Assembly: GCF_020215645.1 (NCBI RefSeq)
Contig: NZ_CP084058.1
Coordinates: 9,610,001-9,674,000, forward strand
DNA from: Nonomuraea gerenzanensis
Lineage (GTDB): Bacteria > Actinomycetota > Actinomycetes > Streptosporangiales > Streptosporangiaceae
Length of the DNA: 64,000 bases
Direction: 5' to 3'
The notes below the pieces were generated by a model that had not been told where the DNA came from, did no database searches, and saw nothing but the letters and a program-made list of their open reading frames with translations. The position numbers and the translations under genes are program-made. Positions 37,177-46,464 of the stretch are shown here, in pieces (position 1 is the first letter of the stretch; each line of letters starts with the position of its first letter).

Positions 37177-37908
37177 TCAGCCACGGATGCCCCGCTCGGC
37201 CAGCCAGAGCAGCACGTAGTCGGCGACCGCCCGCCAGCCGCTGTCGACGACCAGCGAGTGGGCACGGTCGGGGAACTGCTTGAGGCTGCTCACCGCCGTC
37301 GAGTCGCCGTACAGCTTGTACACCGCCCGGGTGGCGGAGTCGGGCACCAGCCGGTCCTCCTGCCCGGAGATCAGCAGCAGCGGCCCGCGCCCGGTGTTGC
37401 CGGTGTCCACCGCCGCGCGGGGATGCCGGCCGCCGCTCAGCTCGGTCAGCAGCCGGGCCGGCGCCGGGACGACGTGCCGCTCGAAGAGCCGCGCCGACTC
37501 CTGCTCGACGACCGCGTTGGCGAAGACCTGGCGGAACAGCCCGGCGTTGAGCGACGCCGGCCACGGCTCCCAGGCGACGGGACCGGCGGGGACGGGCGCG
37601 ATGGCGACGGCGGCGCGGCCGAGGTTCGTACCGAGCAGGTGCTGCGCGATCAGCCCGCCCACGGAGTGGCCGACGATCACCGGCGGGGTGTCGAAGGAGC
37701 GCACGATGCCCGCGTAGTGCTCGGTGAGCGCGTCCAGCCCCAGCTCCGCCCGGGGCTGTCGGCGGGCCTGGGCCACCGTCGGCGGCTCACCCGGCCAGCC
37801 CGGCGTGCGGACGGTGAACCCGAAACTGGAGAAACGTTCGTCCCACGGCCGCCAGGACAGCGCGTGCAGCCACACGCCATGGATGAAGACGACGGGGGTG
37901 GGGTTCAC
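37177..37908 (-). CDS. Alpha/beta hydrolase
   Basis: 243 aa. VVFIHGVWLHALSW is the oxyanion-hole HG motif, VGHSVGG holds the nucleophile Ser, and the late block DRAHSLVVDSGW carries the His; the acid is probably in ISGQEDRLVPDS. GTG 37908 has GGAGGA at ideal spacing. No signal peptide is present, so it is cytoplasmic. The substrate is unknown; size and motifs resemble small-ester hydrolases. Confidence 0.85.
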   Translation of the reverse strand: MNPTPVVFIHGVWLHALSWRPWDERFSSFGFTVRTPGWPGEPPTVAQARRQPRAELGLDALTEHYAGIVRSFDTPPVIVGHSVGGLIAQHLLGTNLGRAAVAIAPVPAGPVAWEPWPASLNAGLFRQVFANAVVEQESARLFERHVVPAPARLLTELSGGRHPRAAVDTGNTGRGPLLLISGQEDRLVPDSATRAVYKLYGDSTAVSSLKQFPDRAHSLVVDSGWRAVADYVLLWLAERGIRG

Positions 37909-38062
37909 GGATCCTCCGATAGCGCTTGACGTGCGTCAAGGATCTGGCGGGCGGCCCGCCGGCGGGAACAGTCGAATGACTCAATGTCGAGCGAATGCCC
38001 GGCCGCCGGCGGGTGCGCCGGGGCCCGGGGCCGCGTCCGCGCGGCCCCGGGCCCCGGTCCGG

Positions 38063-39676
38063 TCAGTGGCGGGGCGTGGTGCACCGGAAGCTCGCCGCGT
38101 CGGCCAGGTCGCCGTGGCCGGTGTAGCGGGAGACGGACGGGTACAGGCACAGCTCGCGCGTGATGGTCTTGCCGGAGGCGTCCTTGGCGGAGGCGCTCAG
38201 CGTGCGCGGGGCCTTGCCCTGCTCGACCCAGGCGGTCAGCGCGCCCAGGGCGTCGGTCGGCACCGGTCCTGCGCCGCCGGCGCCGCAGTGGTTCACGCCG
38301 GGCGCCAGGAACAGGCGGTAGAAGTCGTCGACCCGCTCGGAGCCGCCCATCGCCCGCTCCACCTTCCGGCGGTAGTCGACGGTGCCCTGGGTGGGGATGA
38401 GCTGGTCGGCCTCGCCGTGCCAGGTCAGCAGCTTGCCGCCGGCCTTGCGGAAGCCCGACAGGTCCGGGTCGTCCGTGCCGATGATCGCGTCGTACTCCCT
38501 CTGGGACTGACGGAACAGGTCGGCGAACTGGGCGTAGGTGATCGTCGTCAGGTCGAAGGAGGGCTGGCGCTTCAGCCAGGTCTGCACCCAGGCGGCCGGG
38601 ACGGGGAACGGCTGGCCCACGCGCTTGCCGTCCTCGCCGGGCACGGTGGCGGCCAGGTCGAAGGTGGCGCCGATCGGCACGCCGTACCAGAGCTTCTTGC
38701 CGGAGGGCGTGCGCGGCCCGTCCCAGATCTTGCGGACCACCGCCGCGTCGGCCGCGGTGATCGTCTCCTTCACGCCGTCGCACTCGACGGTCTGGCCGAT
38801 CAGCTTGCGCGGGTCGAAGGCGCAGCGGGCGGGGTCGCCGACGATGCCGTCACGGGCGCCGTCCAGCGTGTCGCACGCCTTGACCGCGGCCTGGTTGAAC
38901 AGGTTGAACTCGCAGGCGGCGGGATAGGTCCGCTCCTCGTTCATCACCACCTGCGGCCACAGGGTGGCGACCTCGAACTCGTCCCAGTTGACGGCCGGGG
39001 CGTCGGCCAGGATGCCGTCGTAGTCGCCGGGGTGGCGCTGGGCCTCCATGTAGCCCTGGCGGCCGCCGGTCGAGCAGCCGTTCCAGTACGAGTAGGAGGC
39101 GGGCTTGCCGTACACCTTGTCGATGACCTGCTTGGCGACGAGGGTCATCTCGTGCTGGGAGCGGTCGGCGAAGTTCTTCAGCAGCGGCTTGTCGACCTCG
39201 CCGTCGCCGGTCAGGGCCCAGCGCGTGTCGATGTAGGTGCTGACGCCGGCGTCGGTGGTCGCGGCGGCGTAGCCGGTCTTGACCGCGCCGGCCAGCGCGG
39301 CGCCGTAGTCGCCGGCGGCGAAGGCGCTGCCGCCGACCGCCTGGAACCGGCCGGTCCAGCCCTGCTCGGGCAGCCAGACCTGCACCTTGGCGTGGTCGCC
39401 GACACCCGGGTGGGTGAGCGTGACCGTGACCGCGCAGTGCGCGGGCACGTCGGGGACGTCGACGGCGGGCAGCGGCGTCACGGCCGGAACGTGCACGGTG
39501 CCCGCCTCGCGGCGCTGTGCCGTCACCGATTCCACCGTGGTGCCCGCGGGCGCCTGCACCGCGATGGCGGAGTCGCAGGTGAACGGGGCGGCGACCGCCG
39601 CCGCGGCGCTGGTCGGCAGGCAGAGGGCCGCCGCCAGCGGCACACCGGCCGCGAAGGCGGCCAGGAGTCTTCTCAT
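38063..39676 (-). CDS. Secreted tannase/feruloyl-esterase family protein
   Basis: 537 aa with a signal peptide (MRRLLAAFAAGVPLAAALCLPTSAAAA). The tannase-family triad is visible: GCSTGGRQG with C201-S202, an Asp in WHGEADQLIPTQG, and His in LAPGVNHCGAG. The Cys beside the Ser and the Cys after the His form the characteristic CS-D-HC disulfide arrangement. It likely hydrolyses plant aromatic esters (ferulates, gallates) outside the cell. It is transcribed leftward as a single gene; the 155-bp gap to the hydrolase holds no obvious feature. Confidence 0.9.
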   Translation of the reverse strand: MRRLLAAFAAGVPLAAALCLPTSAAAAVAAPFTCDSAIAVQAPAGTTVESVTAQRREAGTVHVPAVTPLPAVDVPDVPAHCAVTVTLTHPGVGDHAKVQVWLPEQGWTGRFQAVGGSAFAAGDYGAALAGAVKTGYAAATTDAGVSTYIDTRWALTGDGEVDKPLLKNFADRSQHEMTLVAKQVIDKVYGKPASYSYWNGCSTGGRQGYMEAQRHPGDYDGILADAPAVNWDEFEVATLWPQVVMNEERTYPAACEFNLFNQAAVKACDTLDGARDGIVGDPARCAFDPRKLIGQTVECDGVKETITAADAAVVRKIWDGPRTPSGKKLWYGVPIGATFDLAATVPGEDGKRVGQPFPVPAAWVQTWLKRQPSFDLTTITYAQFADLFRQSQREYDAIIGTDDPDLSGFRKAGGKLLTWHGEADQLIPTQGTVDYRRKVERAMGGSERVDDFYRLFLAPGVNHCGAGGAGPVPTDALGALTAWVEQGKAPRTLSASAKDASGKTITRELCLYPSVSRYTGHGDLADAASFRCTTPRH

Positions 39677-39991
39677 GGGGTTCCCATCACTGGAGTACGC
39701 GGATCGCTGCGCAGCAGGTCCGGCCGGGTCCCTGTTGCGGTGCTCCTACTCTCGCCCGCCCGGCCCGCACGGCACATCAGTCACATGACGGCAGGAACTG
39801 ACGGTCCCCACGCGCGGGCCCGGCGCCCGGAAAACCCCCCGCCACGCCGCGCTTCCTGGCCCGCTCCGGACGGCTGACCGTCATGTGACGGAACGCGGGA
39901 GCCGGGAGACTTCCGGAGCGGTGTCGATTCCGGCCGGGCCCGATCGACGCGTTGGCGAGAGCACGTCCTTCGACGACATCCAGGAGATGTG
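39677..39991. promoter_or_regulatory. 315-bp divergent intergenic region with two inverted copies of a TGACGG motif
   Basis: No gene was found here. CAGTCACATGACGG (about 39777-39790) and CCGTCATGTGACGG (about 39879-39892) are near-inverted copies about 100 bp apart. The second is a 6+6 palindrome (CCGTCA and TGACGG around TG). They lie between the divergent tannase and RibD-type genes and may be operators of a regulator that is not next to them. The DHFR-like ribosome-binding site AGGAG is at 39982-39986. Confidence 0.45.
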
Positions 39992-40576
39992 ATGAGCACT
40001 GTGGTGATGCACAACGTCGTGTCGGTCGACGGCTTCATCGCCGACGAGCACGACGAGGTGGGGCCGCTGTTCGACTGGTACACCAACGGCGACGTCGAGC
40101 TGGTGCCGGGCTCGGGTCTCAAGGTCTCCAAGACCTCGGCCGACTACGTCAAGCCGATCTGGGCCGCCATCGGGTCGATGGTGATCGGGCGGCACCTGTT
40201 CGACATGACCGATGGTTGGGAGGGCAGGCCGCCGACGGGCGAGCACGTGGTCGTGGTCTCCCATCGGCCCAAGCCCGAGGGGTGGCACCCCGAGGCGTCG
40301 TACCACTTCGTGGACGACGTGGCGCGGGCGGTCGCGCTGGCCCGGGAGCTGGCGGGCGGGCGGAACGTCGCCGTCGCGGCGGGCGAGGTGGGCGGGCAGG
40401 CCTTCGCCCTGGGCCTGGTGGACGAGGTGGCCATGGACGTGGTGCCCGTGGTCCTCGGCTCGGGCAAGCGCTACTTCGGCCCGGTCGCCGCCCAGCACCT
40501 GCTCGACGACCCGCACGTGGTCGTCCAGGGCGACCGGGTGCTGCACCTGCTCTACCGGGTCCGCCGCAAGCCGTAG
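39992..40576 (+). CDS. RibD C-terminal/dihydrofolate-reductase-like protein
   Basis: 194 aa, single RibD_C domain: NVVSVDGFIADEHDEVGPLFDWY at the start, GSMVIGRHLFDMTDGWEGRPP, VVVSHRPKPEGW, and the NADPH-binding NVAVAAGEVGGQAFALGLVDEVAMDVVPVVLGSG. Such stand-alone proteins are NADPH-dependent reductases of unknown substrate common in actinomycetes. ATG 39992 follows AGGAG; a GTG directly upstream is the alternative. Confidence 0.85.
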   Translation: MSTVVMHNVVSVDGFIADEHDEVGPLFDWYTNGDVELVPGSGLKVSKTSADYVKPIWAAIGSMVIGRHLFDMTDGWEGRPPTGEHVVVVSHRPKPEGWHPEASYHFVDDVARAVALARELAGGRNVAVAAGEVGGQAFALGLVDEVAMDVVPVVLGSGKRYFGPVAAQHLLDDPHVVVQGDRVLHLLYRVRRKP

Positions 40577-40649
40577 TGACCCGCTGCGTCGTCGACGCGG
40601 GTGGTCGGTGGTCGCCTTGACCCGCTGCGTCGTCGACGCGGGTGGTCGG
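40577..40649. repeat. Tandem 32-nt repeat at a convergent junction
   Basis: Two identical 32-nt copies (40577-40608 and 40618-40649, period 41) begin with TGACCCGCTGCGTCG and end in GGGTGGTCGG. Each can fold into ACCC...GCGTC / GACGC...GGGT. They lie right after the RibD-type stop, before the convergent ABC ATPase stop at 40684. A duplicated terminator-like element is likely. Confidence 0.8.
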
Positions 40650-40683
40650 CGGCCGACCGCCCGCCGTGCTCCGTGACCCGGGG

Positions 40684-42684
40684 TCAGCTCGCCTGCGGCT
40701 CCTCGCGCAGCGGGAAGTGGCAGGCGACCTGGTGCGCCCCGCCCTCCAGCACCGGCTCGGTGGCGCAGACGTCCTGGGCCAGCGGGCAGCGGGTGCGGAA
40801 GCGGCAGCCGGTCGGCGGGTTGAGCGCGCTCGGCAGCTCGCCCTTGATCGTCGTGTCCGGGCTCGGCGTGTGCCCGGGGTCGGGCGAGGGCACGGCGTCC
40901 AGCAGCGCCTGCGTGTACGGGTGGCGCGGCGCCCGCACCACCTGGTGGGCGGGCCCGACCTCCACCAGCTTGCCCAGGTACATCACGCCGATGCGGTCGG
41001 CCATGTAGTCCACCACGGACAGGTCGTGGCTGATGAACACGTACGACAGGCCCAGCTCGCCCTGCAGGTCGCGCATGAGGTTGAGCACCTGGGCCTGCAC
41101 CGACACGTCCAGCGCGCTGACGGGCTCGTCGGCGACGATCAGCCGTGGCCGCAGCGCCAGCGACCTGGCCAGCCCGATGCGCTGCAACTGCCCGCCGGAG
41201 AACTCGTGCGGGTAGCGCTCCAGCGCCCGGCGCGGCAGCCCGACCTGGTCGAGCAGCTCGCTCACCCGGGCGCGGCGCGCGGCGGCGTCGCCGACCTGCT
41301 GGATCTCCAGCGGCTCCGTGAGGATGGAGTCGATGCGCATGCGCGGGTTCATGGCCGCGTAGCTGTCCTGGAACATCAGCTGCACCTTGCGGTGCATGCG
41401 GTGGCGCTCGCGCCGGTCCAGGCCGGCGATGTCGGTGCCGTCCACGACGATCCGGCCGCCCGTGGGGGCTTCGAGCCCGGCGACGAGGCGGCCGACGGTG
41501 GACTTGCCGCAGCCGGACTCGCCCACGATGCCGAGCGTCTCGCCGGGCTTGACCTCGAAGGACACCCCGGCCACCGCGCTGACGCGCCCGGCGCTCCTGC
41601 GCAGGCCCGCGCCGCCGGCGTCGTACTCCTTGACCAGCTCCCGCACGCTCAGGATCGGGTCGGCCTGCTCGGAGGCGGTGCGGTCCCGGCCGGACGGCGG
41701 TGCGATCGTGACGGGCTCGGTGACCGGGTGCAGGCAGGCGAACGCGTGCCCGTCCCCGGTGAGCGCCACGTCGGTGGTGCGGCACTCGTCGGTGGCGAAG
41801 CGGCAGCGGGGCGCGAAGCGGCAGCCGGTCAGCGGCCGTGACAGGTCCGGCGGCAGGCCGGGGATGCTGTAGAGGCGGCCGTCGGCGGCCGACTCGGGCA
41901 GGGCGCGCATGAGCGCCTCGGTGTAGCGGTGGCGCGGCGCGCGGAACAGCTCGGTGGTCGTGGCCGTCTCGACGACGCGGCCGGCGTACATGACGGCGAC
42001 CCTGTCGGCGCGGCCGGCGATCACCCCGAGGTCGTGGGTGACCAGGATGACCGCCATCTTGAACTCCTCGCGCAGGTCGTCGATGAGCTCCAGGATCTGG
42101 CGCTGGGTGGTGACGTCCAGGGCCGTGGTGGGCTCGTCGGCGATGAGCAGGCGCGGGGAGCGGATGAGCGCCATGGCGATGACGACGCGCTGGCGCATGC
42201 CGCCCGACAGCTGGTGCGGGTAGTCGTCGACGATCTTGTCGGGGCGGGGCATGCCGACCCGGCGCAGGATCTCGACGGCGCGCTCCCGCGCCTCGGCCTT
42301 GCTCACCCCCTGGTGCACCCGCAGCGGCTCGGCGACCTGCGCGCCGATGCGCATGGTGGGGTTGAGCGAGGTGAGCGGGTCCTGGAAGACCATGCCCATC
42401 TCGACGCCGCGCACCCGGCGCAGCTCGGACGCCTGCATCGTGCGCAGGTCACGGCCGTCGAAGAGGATCTCCCCGCCGACGACGCTGCCGCCCGTGGGCA
42501 GCAGCCCCATGACCGACAGCACGGTCATGGTCTTGCCGCTGCCCGACTCCCCCACGACGCCGAGCGTCTCGCCCTGCCTGACCTCGAGATTGACCCGGTC
42601 GAGCGCGTGCACCGTGCCGCGCCGCAGCGCGATGTCGGTGCTGAGGTCACGCAGCCGCAGCAGCGGCTGGCTGGGAACCTCCAT
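40684..42684 (-). CDS. Fused dipeptide/oligopeptide ABC transporter ATPases (DppD-DppF type)
   Basis: 666 aa, two nucleotide-binding domains in one chain. Domain 1 has GESGSGKT, LSGGMRQRV and LLIADEPTTALD; domain 2 has GESGCGKST, FSGGQLQRI and LIVADEPVSALD. Each ends with the CxxRCPxA/CRFxPRC oligopeptide-type C-terminal region (CRFAPRC and CRFRTRCPLA), which may bind an Fe-S cluster. ATG 42684 follows GGAGG. It energises the permeases encoded just upstream and is the last gene of the four-gene operon. Confidence 0.92.
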   Translation of the reverse strand: MEVPSQPLLRLRDLSTDIALRRGTVHALDRVNLEVRQGETLGVVGESGSGKTMTVLSVMGLLPTGGSVVGGEILFDGRDLRTMQASELRRVRGVEMGMVFQDPLTSLNPTMRIGAQVAEPLRVHQGVSKAEARERAVEILRRVGMPRPDKIVDDYPHQLSGGMRQRVVIAMALIRSPRLLIADEPTTALDVTTQRQILELIDDLREEFKMAVILVTHDLGVIAGRADRVAVMYAGRVVETATTTELFRAPRHRYTEALMRALPESAADGRLYSIPGLPPDLSRPLTGCRFAPRCRFATDECRTTDVALTGDGHAFACLHPVTEPVTIAPPSGRDRTASEQADPILSVRELVKEYDAGGAGLRRSAGRVSAVAGVSFEVKPGETLGIVGESGCGKSTVGRLVAGLEAPTGGRIVVDGTDIAGLDRRERHRMHRKVQLMFQDSYAAMNPRMRIDSILTEPLEIQQVGDAAARRARVSELLDQVGLPRRALERYPHEFSGGQLQRIGLARSLALRPRLIVADEPVSALDVSVQAQVLNLMRDLQGELGLSYVFISHDLSVVDYMADRIGVMYLGKLVEVGPAHQVVRAPRHPYTQALLDAVPSPDPGHTPSPDTTIKGELPSALNPPTGCRFRTRCPLAQDVCATEPVLEGGAHQVACHFPLREEPQAS

Positions 42685-42699
42685 GTACGAAACCTCCTG

Positions 42700-43578
42700 C
42701 TAACGCCGCCGGAGGCGGACCTCGAAGACGTCCCTCAGCCCGTCGCCGATGAAGTTGAAGGCGAGGACGATGAGGATGATGGCGATGCCCGGCGGGTACA
42801 GCAGCCACCAGTGGCCGCTGAAGGTGTCCGACAGGCCGTCGGACAGCATGCCGCCCCAGTTCGCCGCGGGTGGCGGCACTCCCAGGCCGAGGAACGACAG
42901 GTAGGCCACGTACAGGATCGCGTCGGCGACCTGGAAGGTGGCGTTGACGATCACGGTGCCGATGGCGTTCGGGATGATGTGCCGGCGCACGGCGCGCCCG
43001 CCGGTGCCGCCCATGCCGCGCATCGCCATGACGTACTCACGGGTGCGCAGCGTCAGCGCCTCGCCGCGGACCAGCCGCGCGGGGCCGAGCCAGGCGAACG
43101 CGCCGATGATGACGATGAGCATCGGCACCGTGGGCGTCACGATCGAGGCCATGAGCATGAACAGGAACAGCGCGGGGATCGACATCATGGCGTCCACGAC
43201 GCGCATCATGACCGCGTCCACCCAGCTGCCGGCGAACCCGGCGACGGCGCCCCAGACGGTGCCCACGACGGTGGCGAGCAGGCCGGCGGCCAGGCCGACG
43301 ATGATGGACGTCTGACCACCCAGCATGAGCCGGCCGAGCTGGTCGTAGCCGACGCCGTCGGTGCCGAGCGGGTGCCCGTCCGTGCCGGGCGTCAGGAAGA
43401 CCTTGGTCAGGTCGGTGTGCACCTGGTCGGTCTGGTAGACCAGCGGCCCGAGGAAGGAGAAGGCCGCCAGCAGCACGAACAGGCCCACGCCGACCAGGGC
43501 GAGCCGGTTCTCGACGAAGACCTCGAGCCCCTGCCGCCACATCCCCCGGACGGGCGCCTCTTCCTGCGGAGCGGTCAT
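42700..43578 (-). CDS. Peptide ABC transporter permease (DppC type)
   Basis: 292 aa with six predicted membrane segments. The first follows a 25-residue cytoplasmic N-terminus. The EAA loop reads RGEALTLRTREYVMAMRGMGGTGGRAVRRHIIPNAIG. HPLGTDGVGYDQLGRLMLGGQTS is the conserved DppC periplasmic/loop block. Its ATG overlaps the DppB stop (ATGA at 43575-43578). It forms a heterodimeric pore with DppB. Confidence 0.9.
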   Translation of the reverse strand: MTAPQEEAPVRGMWRQGLEVFVENRLALVGVGLFVLLAAFSFLGPLVYQTDQVHTDLTKVFLTPGTDGHPLGTDGVGYDQLGRLMLGGQTSIIVGLAAGLLATVVGTVWGAVAGFAGSWVDAVMMRVVDAMMSIPALFLFMLMASIVTPTVPMLIVIIGAFAWLGPARLVRGEALTLRTREYVMAMRGMGGTGGRAVRRHIIPNAIGTVIVNATFQVADAILYVAYLSFLGLGVPPPAANWGGMLSDGLSDTFSGHWWLLYPPGIAIILIVLAFNFIGDGLRDVFEVRLRRR

Positions 43579-44534
43579 GACCGGCCTGCCTTGAGTCGTA
43601 CGCGCGGATCGACGGCGGCGTAGAGCACGTCGGCGACCAGCGCGCCGAGCACCGTGGCCACCGAGATCAGCAGCGTGACGCCGAGCAGGATCGGATAGTC
43701 CCGCTTGAGCGCCGCCTGCCAGAACAGCAGCCCCATGCCCGGGTAGTTGAACAGCCGCTCGACCACCAGGGCGCCGCTGAACAGCGCGGGCAGGTACATG
43801 CCGAGCAGCGTGATGACGGGGAACAGGCCGTTGCGCAGCGTGTGCCCGACGATCACCCGGCCCTCCGACAGGCCCTTGCTGCGTGCCGTGCGGACGTAGT
43901 TCTCGTTCAGGTTGTCGACCATGGACGAGCGCACGTAGCGGGAGTAGACCGCGACGGTGAGGATCGTCAGCGTGAGCGTGGGCAGCACCAGCCCGGCCGG
44001 GTCGGCCAGCACCTCCGCCATCGTGAAGCCCTGCGGGGCCTCGGGCGGCAGCACCGGCCACACCTGGGAGAACAGAATGATCATCATGAGACCCATGAAG
44101 AAGATGGGCGTGGCGTAGGCCAGCAGCGCCAGCCCGTTGATGGTGTAGTCGGGCCAGCGGTTGCGCCGCACCGCCTGCACCACGCCGAGGGGGACGGCGA
44201 CCACGACGGCCAGCAGGGTCGAGGCCAGCGACAGCAGCATGGTCTTGGGCAGCCGCTGCCAGATGGCCTCGGTCACCGACTGGTTGAGCTGGAAGGAGTA
44301 GCCCAGGTCGCCCTGGACCAGCCGCTGCAGGTACATCGCGTACTGCTGCCACAGCGGCCGGTCGTACCCCATCTCGTGGTTGAAGGCGGCGATCTGCTGC
44401 AGCGTCGCCTCCTTGCCCAGGATGGCCCGCGCCGCACCGCCGGGCAGCAGGTGCAGGATCACGAACGTGATCAGCGTCACCAGGATCACGATGACCAGGG
44501 CCTGGCCCAGGCGCGTGAGGAGGTAGCGGGCCAA
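43575..44534 (-). CDS. Peptide ABC transporter permease (DppB type)
   Basis: 319 aa, six membrane segments. It opens ARYLLTRLGQALVIVILVTLITFVILHLLPGG, has the DppB block NHEMGYDRPLWQQY and DLGYSF, and an EAA loop NYVRTARSKGLSEGRVIVGHTLRNGLFPV. The start codon is TTG 44534, 3 bp after the binding-protein stop, with only a weak ribosome-binding site, so translational coupling is likely. Confidence 0.9.
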   Translation of the reverse strand: MARYLLTRLGQALVIVILVTLITFVILHLLPGGAARAILGKEATLQQIAAFNHEMGYDRPLWQQYAMYLQRLVQGDLGYSFQLNQSVTEAIWQRLPKTMLLSLASTLLAVVVAVPLGVVQAVRRNRWPDYTINGLALLAYATPIFFMGLMMIILFSQVWPVLPPEAPQGFTMAEVLADPAGLVLPTLTLTILTVAVYSRYVRSSMVDNLNENYVRTARSKGLSEGRVIVGHTLRNGLFPVITLLGMYLPALFSGALVVERLFNYPGMGLLFWQAALKRDYPILLGVTLLISVATVLGALVADVLYAAVDPRVRLKAGRS

Positions 44535-44537
44535 CGG

Positions 44538-46265
44538 TCAGCTCTTCCAGGACCAGTCTTGGAAGTACATCAGGTTCATCGGGTCCTGCGGCTCGACGCC
44601 CTGCAGGCCCGACTTGTACGCCGAGATCTGGTAGACGGGGTTGGGCATCCACAGCACCGGCAGGTCCTTGGCCAGGAAGTCGTTGTACTCCTGGAGGGCG
44701 CCGGCGTCGGCGGAGAACTGCGCCTTCTCGATCAGCTCGTCGGCCTCGGGGTTGCTGTAGCTGCCGAGGTTGACGGGGGCGTCGGTTTGGAACAGGCGCT
44801 CACCGGAGGCGAAGGCCGGGTAGTACCAGCTGCCCTGCGAGCCGAAGAACGACATGTCCCAGTCGCACTTGGACTCCTCCGGCTTGCAGGCCGGGGTGAC
44901 CGCGACGGAGTCGGGCACCTCCTTGATGGTGAGCTGCACGCCGACCTTGGCCATCGCCGACTTGATCTCGGCGAACATCTTGGTGGTCGCGGCGAAGCCG
45001 GACTGGCTGGTGACGGTGAAGCTCAGCGGGGTGTCCTTGGCGATGCCCTCGCCGCACAGCGCGGGGTCGGCGCAGGTGGTCTGCCCGTCGGGCGTCACCT
45101 TCCAGCCGTGGCTCTCCAGCAGCTGCTGGGCCTTGGCCGGATCGAACGGGTAGACGCAGCCCTGCCCGGCGGGCGAGCCCTGCTTGGCCGGGACCGGACC
45201 GCAGGTGGGGGCGGCCATGCCGGACCAGATGACCTTGCTGATCGTGGGCTGGTCGATGAGCATCTGCAGCGCCTGGCGCAGGTACGGCTGCTTGAACAGC
45301 ACCCCGCTCTTGGGGTTGTTGTAGTTGAGCTGCAGGTACGTGATCGACCACCCGTACCAGGGGGCGACCTTGTAGCCCTTCGACTCCAGGTAGCCCTTCT
45401 GCGACAGGTTGGCCGGCGGGATGTAGCCGTAGTCGATCTGCCCGGCGCGCAGCACGTTGAACTCGGCGTCGTCGCCGGTGAACGGGCGCAGCGTGATCTT
45501 GTTCAGCTTCGGCTTGTCGGGGCCCGAGTAGGCCTCCTGCTTGGCCAGGACCACCTCGCCGCTGGGCACGTAGCTCTCCAGCTTCCACGGCCCGCTGGTG
45601 GTCTTCCACAGCGGGTTGGTCGCGTACGACTTGGGGTCCTTGGAGGCGGCGGTCAGCTCCTCGAAGGTCTTCTTCGCGTCGCCCTTGTCCCAGGCGTGCT
45701 GGGGCAGCGGGACGATGCGGTTGAGCTGGTTGCCGACGAACCAGGCGGCGTTGTACGCCTTCGTGGTCGTCAGCGTGAAGGTCTTGTCGTCCTTGACCTT
45801 GAAGGACGAGACGTTGTCCGGGAAGCCGCCGGGCTTGTAGGAGGCCCACTTGTCCTTGTTGGCGGTGACGAGGTCCCACCAGAACTGCACGTCCTTGGTG
45901 GTGATCGGCTTGCCGTCGGACCAGGTGTTGTCCTTGAGCTTGATGGTCAGCGTCTTGCCCTCGTCGCTGACCACGGGCGGCTCGGCCAGCGACCGCTGGG
46001 TGTTGATGTTGTCGGTGCTGGAGCCGTCGAGCTGGTAGCTGTACAGCTTGCGGTACAGGGCGGTGGAGAAGATGTCGTTCTCGCCCTGGGTGAAACCGGG
46101 GGCCGAGATCGGCAGGATCCAGTTCGGCGTGCGCAGGGCCACGGTCACGGTGTCCTTGCCCTGCGCGCCGCCCTGCTGCGAACTGCCGCCGGCGCCCGCG
46201 CTGCAGGCGGTGAGACCGAGCCCGATGGCCACCACGCCGCTCACGATGCGGGTTCTCGTCCCCAT
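44538..46265 (-). CDS. Peptide/solute-binding lipoprotein (family 5)
   Basis: 575 aa. Lipoprotein signal with lipobox LTAC (C21), then a Gly/Ser/Gln linker. Family 5 blocks include FSTALYRKLYSYQLDG, KLKDNTWSDGKPITTKDVQFWWDLV and QALQMLIDQPTISKVIWSGMA. It delivers an oligopeptide, dipeptide or other ligand to the DppB/C permease encoded downstream. It is the first gene of the leftward operon, with a recognisable promoter at 46321-46347, and is divergent from the ROK regulator. Confidence 0.9.
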   Translation of the reverse strand: MGTRTRIVSGVVAIGLGLTACSAGAGGSSQQGGAQGKDTVTVALRTPNWILPISAPGFTQGENDIFSTALYRKLYSYQLDGSSTDNINTQRSLAEPPVVSDEGKTLTIKLKDNTWSDGKPITTKDVQFWWDLVTANKDKWASYKPGGFPDNVSSFKVKDDKTFTLTTTKAYNAAWFVGNQLNRIVPLPQHAWDKGDAKKTFEELTAASKDPKSYATNPLWKTTSGPWKLESYVPSGEVVLAKQEAYSGPDKPKLNKITLRPFTGDDAEFNVLRAGQIDYGYIPPANLSQKGYLESKGYKVAPWYGWSITYLQLNYNNPKSGVLFKQPYLRQALQMLIDQPTISKVIWSGMAAPTCGPVPAKQGSPAGQGCVYPFDPAKAQQLLESHGWKVTPDGQTTCADPALCGEGIAKDTPLSFTVTSQSGFAATTKMFAEIKSAMAKVGVQLTIKEVPDSVAVTPACKPEESKCDWDMSFFGSQGSWYYPAFASGERLFQTDAPVNLGSYSNPEADELIEKAQFSADAGALQEYNDFLAKDLPVLWMPNPVYQISAYKSGLQGVEPQDPMNLMYFQDWSWKS

Positions 46266-46320
46266 GTTTCTCCTCGTCGAGACGTGCGCGTGCCCTCCAG
46301 GGGCCCTTCAGTCCGGAGAA

Positions 46321-46347
46321 TGTATAGAGGTGCAAGTTGTAAGTCAA
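46321..46347 (-). promoter_or_regulatory. Sigma-70-like promoter of the peptide ABC operon
   Basis: On the minus strand, TTGACT (46347-46342) and TATACA (46326-46321) are separated by 15 nt. This places transcription start near 46314 and gives about 50 nt of leader before the binding-protein ATG. The 199-bp gap to the divergent ROK gene is unusually AT-rich and should hold the ROK operator, although no clear palindrome was found. Confidence 0.6.
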
Positions 46348-46464
46348 TGCGAAAAATCAGCTTTGTTCGGGACACTTATTTCGGGATAGAGTCCGCGGCG
46401 AAGCATCTATCGGGTGATCGTCTTCGTGCTCGATGATGGGTGTTCCATCAAGGGGAGGAGAGGC

